Below, piece by piece: positions 26,443 to 33,954 of a stretch of 64,000 nucleotides of DNA (position 1 is its first letter; each line of letters starts with the position of its first letter). Position numbers and translations under genes: made by a program. This DNA comes from Amycolatopsis sacchari (GTDB lineage: Bacteria; Actinomycetota; Actinomycetes; Mycobacteriales; Pseudonocardiaceae), in contig NZ_FORP01000008.1 in NCBI RefSeq assembly GCF_900114035.1, positions 124,001 through 188,000 on the forward strand, read 5' to 3'. The notes beneath the pieces were generated by a model. That model did not search any database, was not told where the DNA came from, and was given only the letters and a program-made list of their open reading frames with translations.

Positions 26443-26601
26443 CCGCCCAAAGTAACTCTTCACGCCCCGAAAATCCCGCCCGTCCCGCGCTCGAAGAGAC
26501 AAGGACCACGAGAAGCGGGAAAATCACTACCTGAACTCAGGATGCCACTAAGGTCGCAACCTTGACCGCTGGTACGGAACTGAAAGAGGAGGTCGGGGCG
26601 C

Positions 26602-27957
26602 ATGGCGGAAACGGCGGCTCAGGAACCGGAAATCGACCAGAGAACGGTCAAGCGGGCGGTCATCGCGTCCGCGATGGGTAACGCCACAGAATGGTACGAC
26701 TACGGTGTGTTCACGTCCGGGGCGATCGCCACGGCCATCGGCACCGTGTTCTTCCCCGGTGAGGGCAACGCGGTGCTCAAGTCACTCGCGCTGGTCGCCA
26801 TCGGGTTCGTGGTGCGGCCCTTCGGCGGCGCGTTCTTCGGCCCGCTCGGGGACAAGATCGGCCGTCAGAAGGTGCTGGCCATCACGATCCTGCTGATGTC
26901 GGGGTGCACCTTCCTCGTCGGCTGCCTGCCGACCTACGCGGGTGGTTACGCGATCGGGATCGGCGCGCCGGTCCTGGTGCTGTTGCTCCGCCTGATCCAG
27001 GGCTTCTCGACGGGCGGCGAGTACGGCGGCGCGGCGACGTTCATCGCCGAGTACGCGCCGACGAGGCGCCGCGGGTTCTTCGGCAGCTTCCTGGAGTTCG
27101 GCACGCTGTCCGGTTACGTGCTGGGCAACATCGTCGTGCTCGCGGTGACGCTGTCGTTCACCTCGGAGCAGGTGTCGAGCTGGGCGTGGCGGATCCCGTT
27201 CTTCATCGCGCTGCCGCTCGGCCTCATCGGCCTGTACCTGAGGAACAAGCTGGAGGACACGCCGGAGTTCCGCCGGCTGGAGAAGGCGGGCGAGAAGGCG
27301 GAGAAGGCGCCGCTGAAGGAGACGCTCTCCCGCAACTGGCGGATGATCCTCAACCTGATCGGTATCGTGCTGCTGCTCAACATCGCGGACTACATGCTGC
27401 TCACCACGATGCCGACGTACTTCACGGACACGTTGAAGATCAACGACAACACGTCCACCGTGATCATCATCTGCGTGGAGCTGGTGCAGATGGCGTTGAT
27501 CGCCCCGCTGGGCGCACTGTCCGACCGGATCGGCCGGAAACCGCTGCTGCTGACGGCCGCGATCGGCTACATCGTGCTGAGCTACCCGTCGATCAAGCTG
27601 ATGCAGAGCGGCAACACCGCGCTGCTGGTGGTGGGTTTCGGCATCGTCGCGCTGCTGCTGGTGCTGATGCTCGCGGTGATCGGGTCGACGTTCCCGGCGA
27701 TGTTCCCCACCCGCGTCCGCTACGGTTCGTTCGCGATCGGTTACAACGTGTCCACTTCGATCTTCGGTGGCACGTGCGGGGTGATCGTGACGGCGTTGAT
27801 CCACGGCACCGGCAACGAGGACTGGCCGGCGTTCTACCTGATGATCGCCGCGGCGATCGCGCTCGTGCCGATCCTCCGCATCCCGGAGACCGCGCGGGTG
27901 CCGATGGCCCGCATCGACGTCCAGACCGCGCCGGCCGAAGGGCTGCGCACGGCCTGA
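26602..27957 (+). CDS. MHS-family MFS transporter (ProP-like)
   Basis: 451 residues, 12 membrane helices. Metabolite:H+ symporter hallmarks are present: GNATEWYDYGVFTS at helix 1, the loop 2-3 motif GPLGDKIGRQKVL, GFSTGGEYGGAATFIAEYAP in helix 4 and a repeat motif SDRIGRKPLL. Relatives carry proline/betaine, 2-oxoglutarate or other carboxylates, so the substrate is open. The start follows AAGAGGAGGTCGGGGCGC. A strong terminator lies just downstream. Confidence 0.9.
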   Translation: MAETAAQEPEIDQRTVKRAVIASAMGNATEWYDYGVFTSGAIATAIGTVFFPGEGNAVLKSLALVAIGFVVRPFGGAFFGPLGDKIGRQKVLAITILLMSGCTFLVGCLPTYAGGYAIGIGAPVLVLLLRLIQGFSTGGEYGGAATFIAEYAPTRRRGFFGSFLEFGTLSGYVLGNIVVLAVTLSFTSEQVSSWAWRIPFFIALPLGLIGLYLRNKLEDTPEFRRLEKAGEKAEKAPLKETLSRNWRMILNLIGIVLLLNIADYMLLTTMPTYFTDTLKINDNTSTVIIICVELVQMALIAPLGALSDRIGRKPLLLTAAIGYIVLSYPSIKLMQSGNTALLVVGFGIVALLLVLMLAVIGSTFPAMFPTRVRYGSFAIGYNVSTSIFGGTCGVIVTALIHGTGNEDWPAFYLMIAAAIALVPILRIPETARVPMARIDVQTAPAEGLRTA

Positions 27958-27970
27958 CGCCGGTACTGCC

Positions 27971-28002
27971 AGGGCCGCGCTCTCCCAGGAGGGCGCGGCC
28001 CT
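27971..28002 (+). terminator. Rho-independent terminator after the MHS transporter
   Basis: A hairpin of AGGGCCGCGC...GCGCGGCCCT is followed by TTTCG, beginning 14 bases after the transporter stop. It may also stop the convergent 35-codon gene on the other strand. Confidence 0.82.
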
Positions 28003-28008
28003 TTCGCG

Positions 28009-28116
28009 TCAGTCGGTCTCGGTCCGGCGCGCGAAGTGACGCCGGGACCAGGCCGCCAACGCCGCCGCGATACCGAACGCCACGCCACCTTCGACGAGCA
28101 GCGCCGTGAACACCAT
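28009..28116 (-). CDS. Predicted 35-residue single-pass membrane microprotein
   Basis: The peptide starts MVFTALLVEGGVAFGIAAAL and has one hydrophobic helix followed by a basic tail (SRRHFARR). It has an excellent ribosome site (GGAGGAGGAGAA, 7 bases before ATG), which is the main support. It converges on the MHS transporter gene. Small accessory subunits of transporters look like this, but any link is inference. Confidence 0.5.
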   Translation of the reverse strand: MVFTALLVEGGVAFGIAAALAAWSRRHFARRTETD

Positions 28117-28257
28117 GGTTTTCTCCTCCTCCGGGCGAAGCCGCACCCGAGGACGTTCATCGTTCACCGACTGCCCGGTATTTCAGGAGAACCTGACGTT
28201 GAGCCGTGATCTCGGCCACGGCAAGATAGGGGCACCGCTGAGGAGGAAGGGCGGCAG

Positions 28258-28425
28258 ATGACCGACCGCAACGACAGCCCCGGGATCGCCGAGGCCGCGC
28301 GGCTGCTCGACGACATGACCCAGCAACTGACCCCGGTGCCCGCGTTCCTCGACGAGGAGACGATCACCGAGCGGATCGAACGCACGAAGGCCGCCGAGGA
28401 GAACCTCGACGGCCACGTGTTCTAG
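28258..28425 (+). CDS. Small acidic protein (55 residues), function unknown
   Basis: It begins MTDRNDSPGIAEAARLLDDM and ends AAEENLDGHVF. It is helical and strongly acidic, with ribosome site GAGGAGGAAGGGCGGC. It stands alone, convergent with the L,D-transpeptidase gene. I do not recognise the family. The good ribosome site and ordered amphipathic composition support coding. Confidence 0.6.
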   Translation: MTDRNDSPGIAEAARLLDDMTQQLTPVPAFLDEETITERIERTKAAEENLDGHVF

Positions 28426-28432
28426 CGGGGGA

Positions 28433-29635
28433 TCAGGCGCTCAGGGCCGAAAGCTTGGTCCAGTCGTCCCAGGAGTAGGTCCAGTCCGAGTAGTCGCCGT
28501 CCCGCGGCGACAACTGCTGGGTGCTGCCGGTGATCTCGACCGGGTCGCCGGTGAGCACGCCGTCGTAGTACTCCTTGGCGCGGGCGGGCGACAGGTTCAG
28601 GCAGCCGTGCGAGACGTTCTGCTTGCCCTGCGCCCACACCGAGGCCTGGAGCCCGTGGATGAACTCGCCGTTGTTGGAGATCCGCACGGCCCACGGCACG
28701 TTGACGTCGGTGTAGCCGTAGCGCGGGTTGCTCATCGAGTACGTCGGGTACTTCTCCATCACCACGTGCGTGCCGCTGTGCGTGACGCGGCCGGGGTCGG
28801 AGTCGAGGCCGTAGCTCACCGGGTAGTCGGCGATCTGCTGCCCGTCGCGGATGACCTGCATGCGGTGGGTGCGGGTGTCGCCCTTGACGATCTGCGAGCG
28901 GCCGATGGTGAAGGACGCCGAGACGTCCTGCTTGCCGTAGACGCCGTCACCGATCTTGACGCCGTAGATCTTCGCGGTCACGGTCACCTTGGTGCCCGGC
29001 TGGTAGTACTCCTTGGGGCGCCAGTGCACCTGCGTGTCGGACAGCCAGGCCCAGGAGCCCTCGGTCTTCGGCGTGGTCTCGACGGAAAGCGCTTTCTCCG
29101 CAGCGGCCTTGTCGGTCACCTTGCTGCTGAAGGTCAGCGCGATGGGCATCGCGATGCCGTAGGTCTTGTCGTCGCCGACGTTCAGGCTGCCGGAGACCTG
29201 GCGCTTCGGGCTCACGGTCGTGAACTGGCCGGACAGCTGGACGGGCTTGCCGTCGGCACCGGTCGCGGTGCCTGCCCAGGTGTAGCTCTTGCCGTAGCCG
29301 AGCACCTCGGTGGTCGCCCAGCTGCGCTTGTCCGCCGCGAGCTGGCCGGCGACCTGCTTGCCCTCGGAGTTGGTGAGGGTGACGGACTCGAGCTGCCCGT
29401 CGGCGACGGTCACCTTGACCGGATCACCCGGCGCGACGTCGTGAGCCCCGGCCGCCGGCTGGGTGGTGAGCTTGGCGGGGAGGGCCTCCGCTGCGCTGCC
29501 ACTGCCTCCCGCCGGGGGCTGGCTGGTCGGCGTAGGCGCCGGATCGCCCGAGCAGGCGCCGAGCCCGAGTGCGGCGGCCAGTCCCAGCGCGACGAGCGCG
29601 GCAGGCAGGCGACGTGCGGTCCTGAGTGATCTCAC
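28433..29635 (-). CDS. L,D-transpeptidase lipoprotein (LdtMt2-like)
   Basis: 400 residues from GTG 29635 behind GGGGAGAAGGGG; an earlier in-frame ATG at 29719 would place a polar segment before the signal peptide. The signal peptide ends in lipobox LGAC. It is followed by a Pro/Ser linker, two Ig-like domains (about 60-245) and a C-terminal YkuD catalytic domain with IHG and SHGCLNL, whose Cys is the nucleophile (about residue 346). The enzyme forms 3-3 cross-links in peptidoglycan outside the membrane and is typically carbapenem-sensitive. Confidence 0.92.
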   Translation of the reverse strand: MRSLRTARRLPAALVALGLAAALGLGACSGDPAPTPTSQPPAGGSGSAAEALPAKLTTQPAAGAHDVAPGDPVKVTVADGQLESVTLTNSEGKQVAGQLAADKRSWATTEVLGYGKSYTWAGTATGADGKPVQLSGQFTTVSPKRQVSGSLNVGDDKTYGIAMPIALTFSSKVTDKAAAEKALSVETTPKTEGSWAWLSDTQVHWRPKEYYQPGTKVTVTAKIYGVKIGDGVYGKQDVSASFTIGRSQIVKGDTRTHRMQVIRDGQQIADYPVSYGLDSDPGRVTHSGTHVVMEKYPTYSMSNPRYGYTDVNVPWAVRISNNGEFIHGLQASVWAQGKQNVSHGCLNLSPARAKEYYDGVLTGDPVEITGSTQQLSPRDGDYSDWTYSWDDWTKLSALSA

Positions 29636-29877
29636 CAGTGATGCCCCTTCTCCCCTTTTGCCTGAACAGACGTCGAACGGGTGGTCATCGTTGACGTCCG
29701 TTCGGGTGATCGACGTCACGTCGCCTGGACTGCTCGGGCAGATGATCAGCCTAACGGGTGGAGTAGCCGTCGCTGTGTCACCGGATTGCGACGTTCCGGT
29801 GACATCGAGGAACGACGCGGAAGGGGCTTTCGCTTTCGTCAGATCTCGGTACGCTTCCCCCTAGGCCGTCGTTTTGC

Positions 29878-29906
29878 GTGTTCGTGGCTTCACACTCGCG
29901 GAACTT
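29878..29906 (+). promoter_or_regulatory. Conserved 5' leader element of cold-shock gene 2
   Basis: GTGTTCGTG (29878-29886) and CTCGCGGAACTT (29895-29906) match the leader of the first cold-shock gene (9/9 and 11/12 bases), about 113 bases before the ATG. The same GTTC/GAAC and GTG/CAC pairing is possible. The rest of the 300-base gap to the L,D-transpeptidase gene shows no other gene. Confidence 0.45.
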
Positions 29907-30018
29907 CTGACGCGAGCCATGAGCCGGACACGCTCTTCGCTCGTCTCGTTGGAACCGCCCGGGGCGGCCCGGGTGTCGCTGCGGTGGCGCTCGATGCGAA
30001 GTAACAAGGAGTAAAGCG

Positions 30019-30222
30019 GTGGCGCAAGGCACTGTGAAGTGGTTCAACGCCGAGAAGGGCTTCGGCTTCATCGCCCAGGACGGCGGCGAGGGCGACGTTT
30101 TCGTGCACTACTCGGAGATCGATGGTCGCGGCTTCCGCACCCTCGAAGAGAACCAGCGGGTTGAGTTCGAGGTCGGGCAGGGCCAGAAGGGCCCGCAGGC
30201 CCAGAAGGTGCGCGTCATCTGA
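30019..30222 (+). CDS. Cold-shock protein, CspA family (second copy)
   Basis: 67 residues, [19 protein letters not shown], with RNP1 KGFGFI and RNP2 DVFVHY. It is very similar to the copy at 15,427, including a related leader. ATG 30019 follows AAGGAGTAAAGCG. It acts as a single-stranded nucleic-acid chaperone. A terminator follows directly. Confidence 0.95.
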   Translation: MAQGTVKWFNAEKGFGFIAQDGGEGDVFVHYSEIDGRGFRTLEENQRVEFEVGQGQKGPQAQKVRVI

Positions 30223-30244
30223 CGCTCCCTGCATGAACGTGACG

Positions 30245-30271
30245 AGCCCCCGGCGGTTTCCGCCGGGGGCT
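30245..30271 (+). terminator. Rho-independent terminator after cold-shock gene 2
   Basis: The stem AGCCCCCGGCGG pairs with CCGCCGGGGGCT across a 3-base loop and is followed by TGTTCGTTG, 23 bases after the csp stop. Confidence 0.85.
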
Positions 30272-30333
30272 TGTTCGTTGTCGGGGTGGGGTTCGCGCAG
30301 GGCTCGGGGGTGCTCCGGCGCGGAGGGCGGGGG

Positions 30334-30753
30334 TCAGGACCAGCTGGACTTCTCGAAGAAGTGCTGGTCGGTGTCGGCGGTTCCGGCGTGGTCGGCGAAC
30401 TGGCGCCGCTGGCTCGACGCGGCCTGGGCTTCCCAGGACAGGCGCTCGAGGACCCATTCACGGGCCAGCGCCTGCGGCGAGGTGCCGCGCTCCTCGGCGA
30501 GGTCGCGCAGCTGGGAGCTGGCGACGAGGTTCATGCGGAGCTGGTAGACCTGCGCTTCGCCGAAGCGCTTGCCGGTGCCCGTGCTTTCGGGTCCGGTGGT
30601 CTCGGGCGCGAGCGCGGCGAGGTAGCTGGTCAGCTCGTGGTCCTCGACCGCACCTTCGGTCTCCTTGGCCGGTGTGTTCCGGTGGCGACCGGGGTTGACG
30701 GCCTTGAGGTCGGTCCGCGTGTTGCCGCGGCGTCCTAATGATGGAAGAGGCAC
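30334..30753 (-). CDS. Hypothetical protein with ribbon-helix-helix-like segment
   Basis: 139 residues if GTG 30753 is used; a GTG at 30807 is also possible. The C-terminal half, YQLRMNLVASSQLRDLAEE followed by RGTSPQALAREWVLERLSWE, resembles the strand-helix-helix of CopG/Arc-type DNA-binding or antitoxin proteins. No toxin gene is adjacent, so it may be an orphan regulator. The Thr/Glu-rich middle is probably disordered. Confidence 0.55.
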   Translation of the reverse strand: MPLPSLGRRGNTRTDLKAVNPGRHRNTPAKETEGAVEDHELTSYLAALAPETTGPESTGTGKRFGEAQVYQLRMNLVASSQLRDLAEERGTSPQALAREWVLERLSWEAQAASSQRRQFADHAGTADTDQHFFEKSSWS

Positions 30754-30807
30754 CCGGCCACGATAACGTTTGGATCTCGGCAGTCTGCTAAGTGTGACCC
30801 AAACCAC

Positions 30808-31253
30808 AGGTCGCTACTCCATCCGAGCGCGGATTCCACTCACATGCAGCAAGCCGCGGTTCGCTTCGGGTGATCGCCCCTGATCAGCACGTTGAGGATC
30901 AACCATCACGCGGGGATGTTGGTCCAAGTTCCACGACGCTGCGAAAGCGGGAGCGGAAATGGAGTGGCCCCCGCGCCAGGGGGAGGAACGCGGGGGCCGG
31001 AGGGGATCTCCACAGGCGCTGACCGGGGGTGTGTCAGCACGTCGATTGTTACATGGAAGGGGCCGTGTTCGCGAGTGGTGAACGGGAAAAAGTCAGGCGG
31101 AGCGTCATGTTCCGGTCGCCGGGCGTTCACCTGGCTTTGTGGCTCTGCGTGGGCGTTTCCGCGAGCGAGGTTCACTCTGCGGGGGGCTGTGGTGCCCTGT
31201 TTTCTCTGGTTAGCCTCGCGCCAAGTTGCTTGTACTAAGCGTTTGGAGGAGCG
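30808..31253. other. 446-base intergenic region
   Basis: No convincing gene. It contains a GC-rich hairpin at 30966-30998 and the leader of the 82-residue gene that starts at 31254. The composition is slightly less GC-rich than the surroundings at about 31040-31240. Confidence 0.5.
30966..30998. terminator. Strong GC-rich hairpin in intergenic region
   Basis: GGCCCCCGCG pairs with CGCGGGGGCC across a 13-base loop. No T-run follows on either strand, so it may be a terminator of the actinobacterial T-poor type or a regulatory fold. Confidence 0.4.
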
Positions 31254-31502
31254 ATGAGCGGGTCTGTGGAAGTGCGACAGTTCCTCCTTCGGTACGAAGG
31301 CGGTGACGCCGGCGGCGGCATGGGCGGCGTGCCTTCGCAACGCGGTGGCCAGACCGAGGCGCCCCGCGTGTCCGACGACCAGGTCCGGAGGGCGCGCCTG
31401 GCGGTGGCGGCAGGCGCCCTCGACGCCGAGGACTGTGCTCAGCTGCTGGACATGCTGGGCCTCATCCCCGACGAGGACGGCACGATCCCCGCTCAGCGCT
31501 GA
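31254..31502 (+). CDS. Small conserved-looking hypothetical protein (82 residues)
   Basis: It starts MSGSVEVRQFLLRYEGGDAG, has a Gly-rich middle, and ends in a helical segment RRARLAVAAGALDAEDCAQL plus an acidic tail. Ribosome site TTGGAGGAGCG gives a clear ATG. It stands alone upstream of the tRNA cluster. I do not recognise a function; the composition is that of a small cytoplasmic adaptor. Confidence 0.6.
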   Translation: MSGSVEVRQFLLRYEGGDAGGGMGGVPSQRGGQTEAPRVSDDQVRRARLAVAAGALDAEDCAQLLDMLGLIPDEDGTIPAQR

Positions 31503-31825
31503 TCCCCGGGTGTCTTTTGCAGGAAGGCCGACCAGGGGCACACCCCCTGGTCGTACCCCTGGTCAGCCTCCGCGCGGAAGCTATCGATGTGCCCGGCCGC
31601 CCGGCAACCGGTTTTCCGGGCGGAAGAGTGATCAGGGCCACTGCTCCACCGAGACGCCCGATTCCGGTCGCCAAGGCGGGTGTCGAGGGCTGTTTCTGCA
31701 GGTAGACTGGGGTTTCAGGCGTTAGGGGATACCGGGTTGGAGCCCGGTTCGGACGTGCCCTATGCTTGTAATCGCTCCCGGGGGGACCTGAGAGCACGGT
31801 CGGTCGGTTAGCCGAAACCGATCGA
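31503..31825. other. Spacer before the tRNA cluster with paired repeats and promoter
   Basis: No gene is seen. GACCAGGGG at 31530-31538 can pair with either of two copies of CCCCTGGTC (31544-31552 and 31556-31564), giving alternative hairpins. The rest holds the tRNA promoter. Confidence 0.55.
31737..31766 (+). promoter_or_regulatory. Probable promoter of the tRNA Glu-Asp-Phe cluster
   Basis: TTGGAG (31737) and TATGCT (31761) are separated by 18 bases and lie about 60 bases before tRNA-Glu, a good fit to the housekeeping sigma factor. Confidence 0.55.
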
Positions 31826-31898
31826 GCTCCCATCGTCCAGCGGCCTAGGACTCCGCCCTTTCAAGGCGGCAACGCGGGTTCGAATCCCGTTGGGAGTA
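31826..31898 (+). tRNA. tRNA-Glu(UUC)
   Basis: 73-nt cloverleaf: acceptor GCTCCCA/TGGGAGT, anticodon loop CTTTCAA with anticodon TTC, T-arm CGGG-TTCGAAT-CCCG, discriminator A. It is the first of three clustered tRNAs. Confidence 0.96.
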
Positions 31899-31912
31899 CG
31901 CAGTACAAGCAA

Positions 31913-31986
31913 GGCCCTGTGGCGCAGTTGGTTAGCGCGTCGCCCTGTCACGGCGAAGGTCGCGGGTTCGAGTCCCGTCAGGGTCG
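31913..31986 (+). tRNA. tRNA-Asp(GUC)
   Basis: 74-nt cloverleaf: acceptor GGCCCTG/CAGGGTC, anticodon loop CTGTCAC with anticodon GTC, T-arm GCGGG-TTCGAGT-CCCGT, discriminator G. It lies 14 bases after tRNA-Glu. Confidence 0.96.
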
Positions 31987-32017
31987 CAACAGCGTCTGGC
32001 ACGTCGCCGGCGTTTCC

Positions 32018-32091
32018 GGCCAGGTAGCTCAGTTGGTACGAGCGTCCGCCTGAAAAGCGGAAGGTCGCCGGTTCGACCCCGGCCCTGGCCA
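32018..32091 (+). tRNA. tRNA-Phe(GAA), integration target of the AICE
   Basis: Complete 74-nt cloverleaf: acceptor GGCCAGG/CCTGGCC, anticodon loop CTGAAAA with anticodon GAA, T-arm GCCGG-TTCGACC-CCGGC, discriminator A. Its last 43 bases belong to the 44-bp att core repeated at 49,286, so the tRNA stays functional after integration. Confidence 0.97.
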
Positions 32092-32092
32092 C
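32049..32092 (+). repeat. attL core (44-bp direct repeat, left copy)
   Basis: It starts CCTGAAAAGC at the anticodon stem/loop and ends CCTGGCCAC one base past the tRNA. It is identical over 44 bases to 49,286-49,329; flanking bases differ on both sides. Confidence 0.95.
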
Positions 32093-32107
32093 GTCAACTA
32101 CCAGCGC

Positions 32108-32141
32108 AAACAGGCCCCGCCGATCACGGCGGGGCCTGTTT
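32108..32141. terminator. Bidirectional terminator between tRNA-Phe and the integrase
   Basis: The 14-bp perfect stem AAACAGGCCCCGCC with its complement across a 6-base loop gives T-runs on both strands. It ends the tRNA transcript (+) and the int transcript (-). It lies inside the element. Confidence 0.85.
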
Positions 32142-32154
32142 CGCATCCGGGCGC

Positions 32155-32175
32155 GTTGCAGTTCTGGTTGCAGTT
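32155..32175 (+). repeat. Left arm-type repeats, candidate integrase-binding sites
   Basis: GTTGCAGTT occurs at 32155-32163 and 32167-32175, 12 bases apart. The same pair with the same spacing occurs at the right end (49173 and 49185). Confidence 0.6.
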
Positions 32176-32183
32176 GCCCCTTG

Positions 32184-33503
32184 TCAGGGCTTCCAGAGGT
32201 ACCCGTTCAGCCGGTCCGCGATGTCGCGCCGGAGTCCGCCGGTGATGTGCTGGTACCGCTTTGCCATCGCGGTGTTCGACCAGCCCATGAACTCCATGAC
32301 CGCCCGCTCCGGCACACCGAGCACGAGCAGCACCGTCGCGGCCGTATGGCGCGCGTCATGCAGGCGAGCCTCCCGCACCCCGGCTTCTTCCAGCAGCGCC
32401 TTCCACTCGTCAAGGTCCCGGCGCGGGTCCAGCGGCTTTCCGTTCGGCTGGGCGAACATCCACCCACCCTCGTGCCACTCCGACCCGGCGAGTTCGCGTT
32501 CCTTCGCCTGCTGCTCCTCGTGAGCGATGAGGAGTTCGTAGAGCCGGTCCGGCAGCACGATCCCGCGTTTGCCTGCTCGCGACTTCACCTCCACTTCGAC
32601 CAGGCCGCCCCCGTGCCGCTTCGGGCACCAGCGCGCATGGCTCGTGCAGTCCGGCGGACATGGGGGTGGGCAGGGCTTCCGCTGATGGCGTTTGCAGTCC
32701 TCCTTGCAGGGCTTCGTCTTGTGGTACTTCGCTCCGCACTGGTGAGGGTTGTCGCACCCGTGCTTCCACGTCTGCCGCTGCAACTGCTTGGCGATGCGGA
32801 GTGCCTTGTTCTTCTTGTCGAGGCGCGCCCACTTCAGGCCGATGGTCTCGCCCTGCCGCGTCCCGAGTGCCAAGGCGAGAACGAAGCGCACCCCGTTTCG
32901 ACGGGAAAGCGCGGTCGCGAGCAACTGCCCGATCTCGTCGGCCTCGAACGGCTCAATCTCCGTCTCTTCCAGGCGAGGCGCCTTTGCCAACTCGACCGGA
33001 TTTCGCACAATTCGCCCGCGCCGCATCGCCTCGCCGAACGCCGTGCGCGCCGTGCGATGCACCTGGTGCGCAGTTCCGGCCTTGAGACCGGAGGCCAGCA
33101 TCTTCGCGTACAGCTTCTCGAAGTGCTCCGGCTCGATCTTGTCGATCCGGTGTGCCCCGAGGTTCGGGATCAGGTGCCGGTACACCGCGGTGCGGTAGGC
33201 GTTCGCCGCCTTGTGGCGGACGGAAGGTGCGGCGATGTTCTCGAACCAGTGCGTAAGCCACTTCTCGACGGTCCAGGCGCGACCCGGCTTCTTCACCTTC
33301 CCGCTGTCGCGCTGCTTTTCCAGCTCGCGCACGGCCTCGATCGCTTCGGCTTCGGTCTTGCGCTGGACGTGGCGCCGGTCGGGCTTGCCGTTGTCGCGGA
33401 CGCCCATGGTGACCCAGCCGTGCCATTTCCCGTCGCTGCCTTGGTAGATGGAGCTGGCGCCGTTGGGCCGGCGGGTGCCTTCAGGTCGTTTCTTGCGTGG
33501 CAC
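32184..33503 (-). CDS. int: Tyrosine site-specific integrase of the AICE
   Basis: 439 residues. An N-terminal arm-binding region is followed by a SAM-like core-binding domain (about 60-165) and a catalytic domain with Arg in GTRQGE, HDARH (His382, Arg385) and the nucleophile in KRYQH (Tyr417). An insertion of about 50 residues inside the catalytic domain (about 248-300) has eight Cys and several His (CKEDC, CPPPCPPDC), probably a zinc-binding module seen in some AICE integrases. It recombines attP with the tRNA-Phe attB. It lies next to attL and 23 bases after xis. Confidence 0.95.
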   Translation of the reverse strand: MPRKKRPEGTRRPNGASSIYQGSDGKWHGWVTMGVRDNGKPDRRHVQRKTEAEAIEAVRELEKQRDSGKVKKPGRAWTVEKWLTHWFENIAAPSVRHKAANAYRTAVYRHLIPNLGAHRIDKIEPEHFEKLYAKMLASGLKAGTAHQVHRTARTAFGEAMRRGRIVRNPVELAKAPRLEETEIEPFEADEIGQLLATALSRRNGVRFVLALALGTRQGETIGLKWARLDKKNKALRIAKQLQRQTWKHGCDNPHQCGAKYHKTKPCKEDCKRHQRKPCPPPCPPDCTSHARWCPKRHGGGLVEVEVKSRAGKRGIVLPDRLYELLIAHEEQQAKERELAGSEWHEGGWMFAQPNGKPLDPRRDLDEWKALLEEAGVREARLHDARHTAATVLLVLGVPERAVMEFMGWSNTAMAKRYQHITGGLRRDIADRLNGYLWKP

Positions 33504-33526
33504 TTGTCGTGTTCCCCCTGTGTTGG

Positions 33527-33739
33527 TCAGGCTGCTTCGGGCTGGTCGTTGGCGAGTTGCTGGACGTATGCCTCCAGTGCGGCGAGAGGTACGCGGCGGA
33601 GGTGGCCGATTTGCACGGTGGCGATGTGCCCGGCCTTGATCAGGGCGTACATGGTGGTGCGGCCGATCGAGAGCGCGCGGGCGGCGTCTTCGACCTTCAG
33701 CAGAACGCGGCGGGAGTTGGTGTGGGTGGTGGTGTCCAT
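33527..33739 (-). CDS. xis: Excisionase/HTH DNA-binding protein
   Basis: 70 residues, a winged-helix MerR-type excisionase fold: LLKVEDAARALSIGRTTMYA then LIKAGHIATVQIGHLRRVP. It directly precedes int in the same direction. It should direct integrase toward excision. The large palindrome region at 33,859-33,954 lies upstream of its start. Confidence 0.88.
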   Translation of the reverse strand: MDTTTHTNSRRVLLKVEDAARALSIGRTTMYALIKAGHIATVQIGHLRRVPLAALEAYVQQLANDQPEAA

Positions 33740-33858
33740 CTGGTGGTGCTCCCCGAGGTCGTGGCGGCGCTGGCGATGGCAGATGGCACGGTGTTCTCCT
33801 CTCGTCGTGCAGGGCGAACCCGTCTCGGTTCTTGACGGGCTACGAAGTTGACGAACTT

Positions 33859-33954
33859 ACGAACTTTGGCCCTGACCTGCGGTTTTGCTGGCCCCAAAGT
33901 TCGTAGCTACGAACTTTGGGCTCGGTGTTTTCCCTGGTCAGGGGCAAAGTTCGT
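33859..33954. repeat. Concentric nested palindromes upstream of xis-int
   Basis: A 28-bp perfect palindrome (33893-33920; half-site CCCAAAGTTCGTAG) lies inside a second inverted repeat. Its 19-base arms are ACGAACTTTGGCCCTGACC at 33859-33877 and the near-complement at 33936-33954, with one mismatch. Both dyads share the same axis at 33906.5. Extra ACGAACTT units flank them. This is a strong candidate for an operator or plasmid-type replication origin. Confidence 0.7.

Noticed and set aside
32018..32091. Second functional tRNA-Phe at attR
   Set aside because: The right copy lacks the 5' half (acceptor 5' strand, D-arm and most of the anticodon stem), so it is only an att remnant.
32181..33851. 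Forward frame opposite integrase and excisionase
   Set aside because: Shadow of int/xis; no ribosome site or recognisable motifs.
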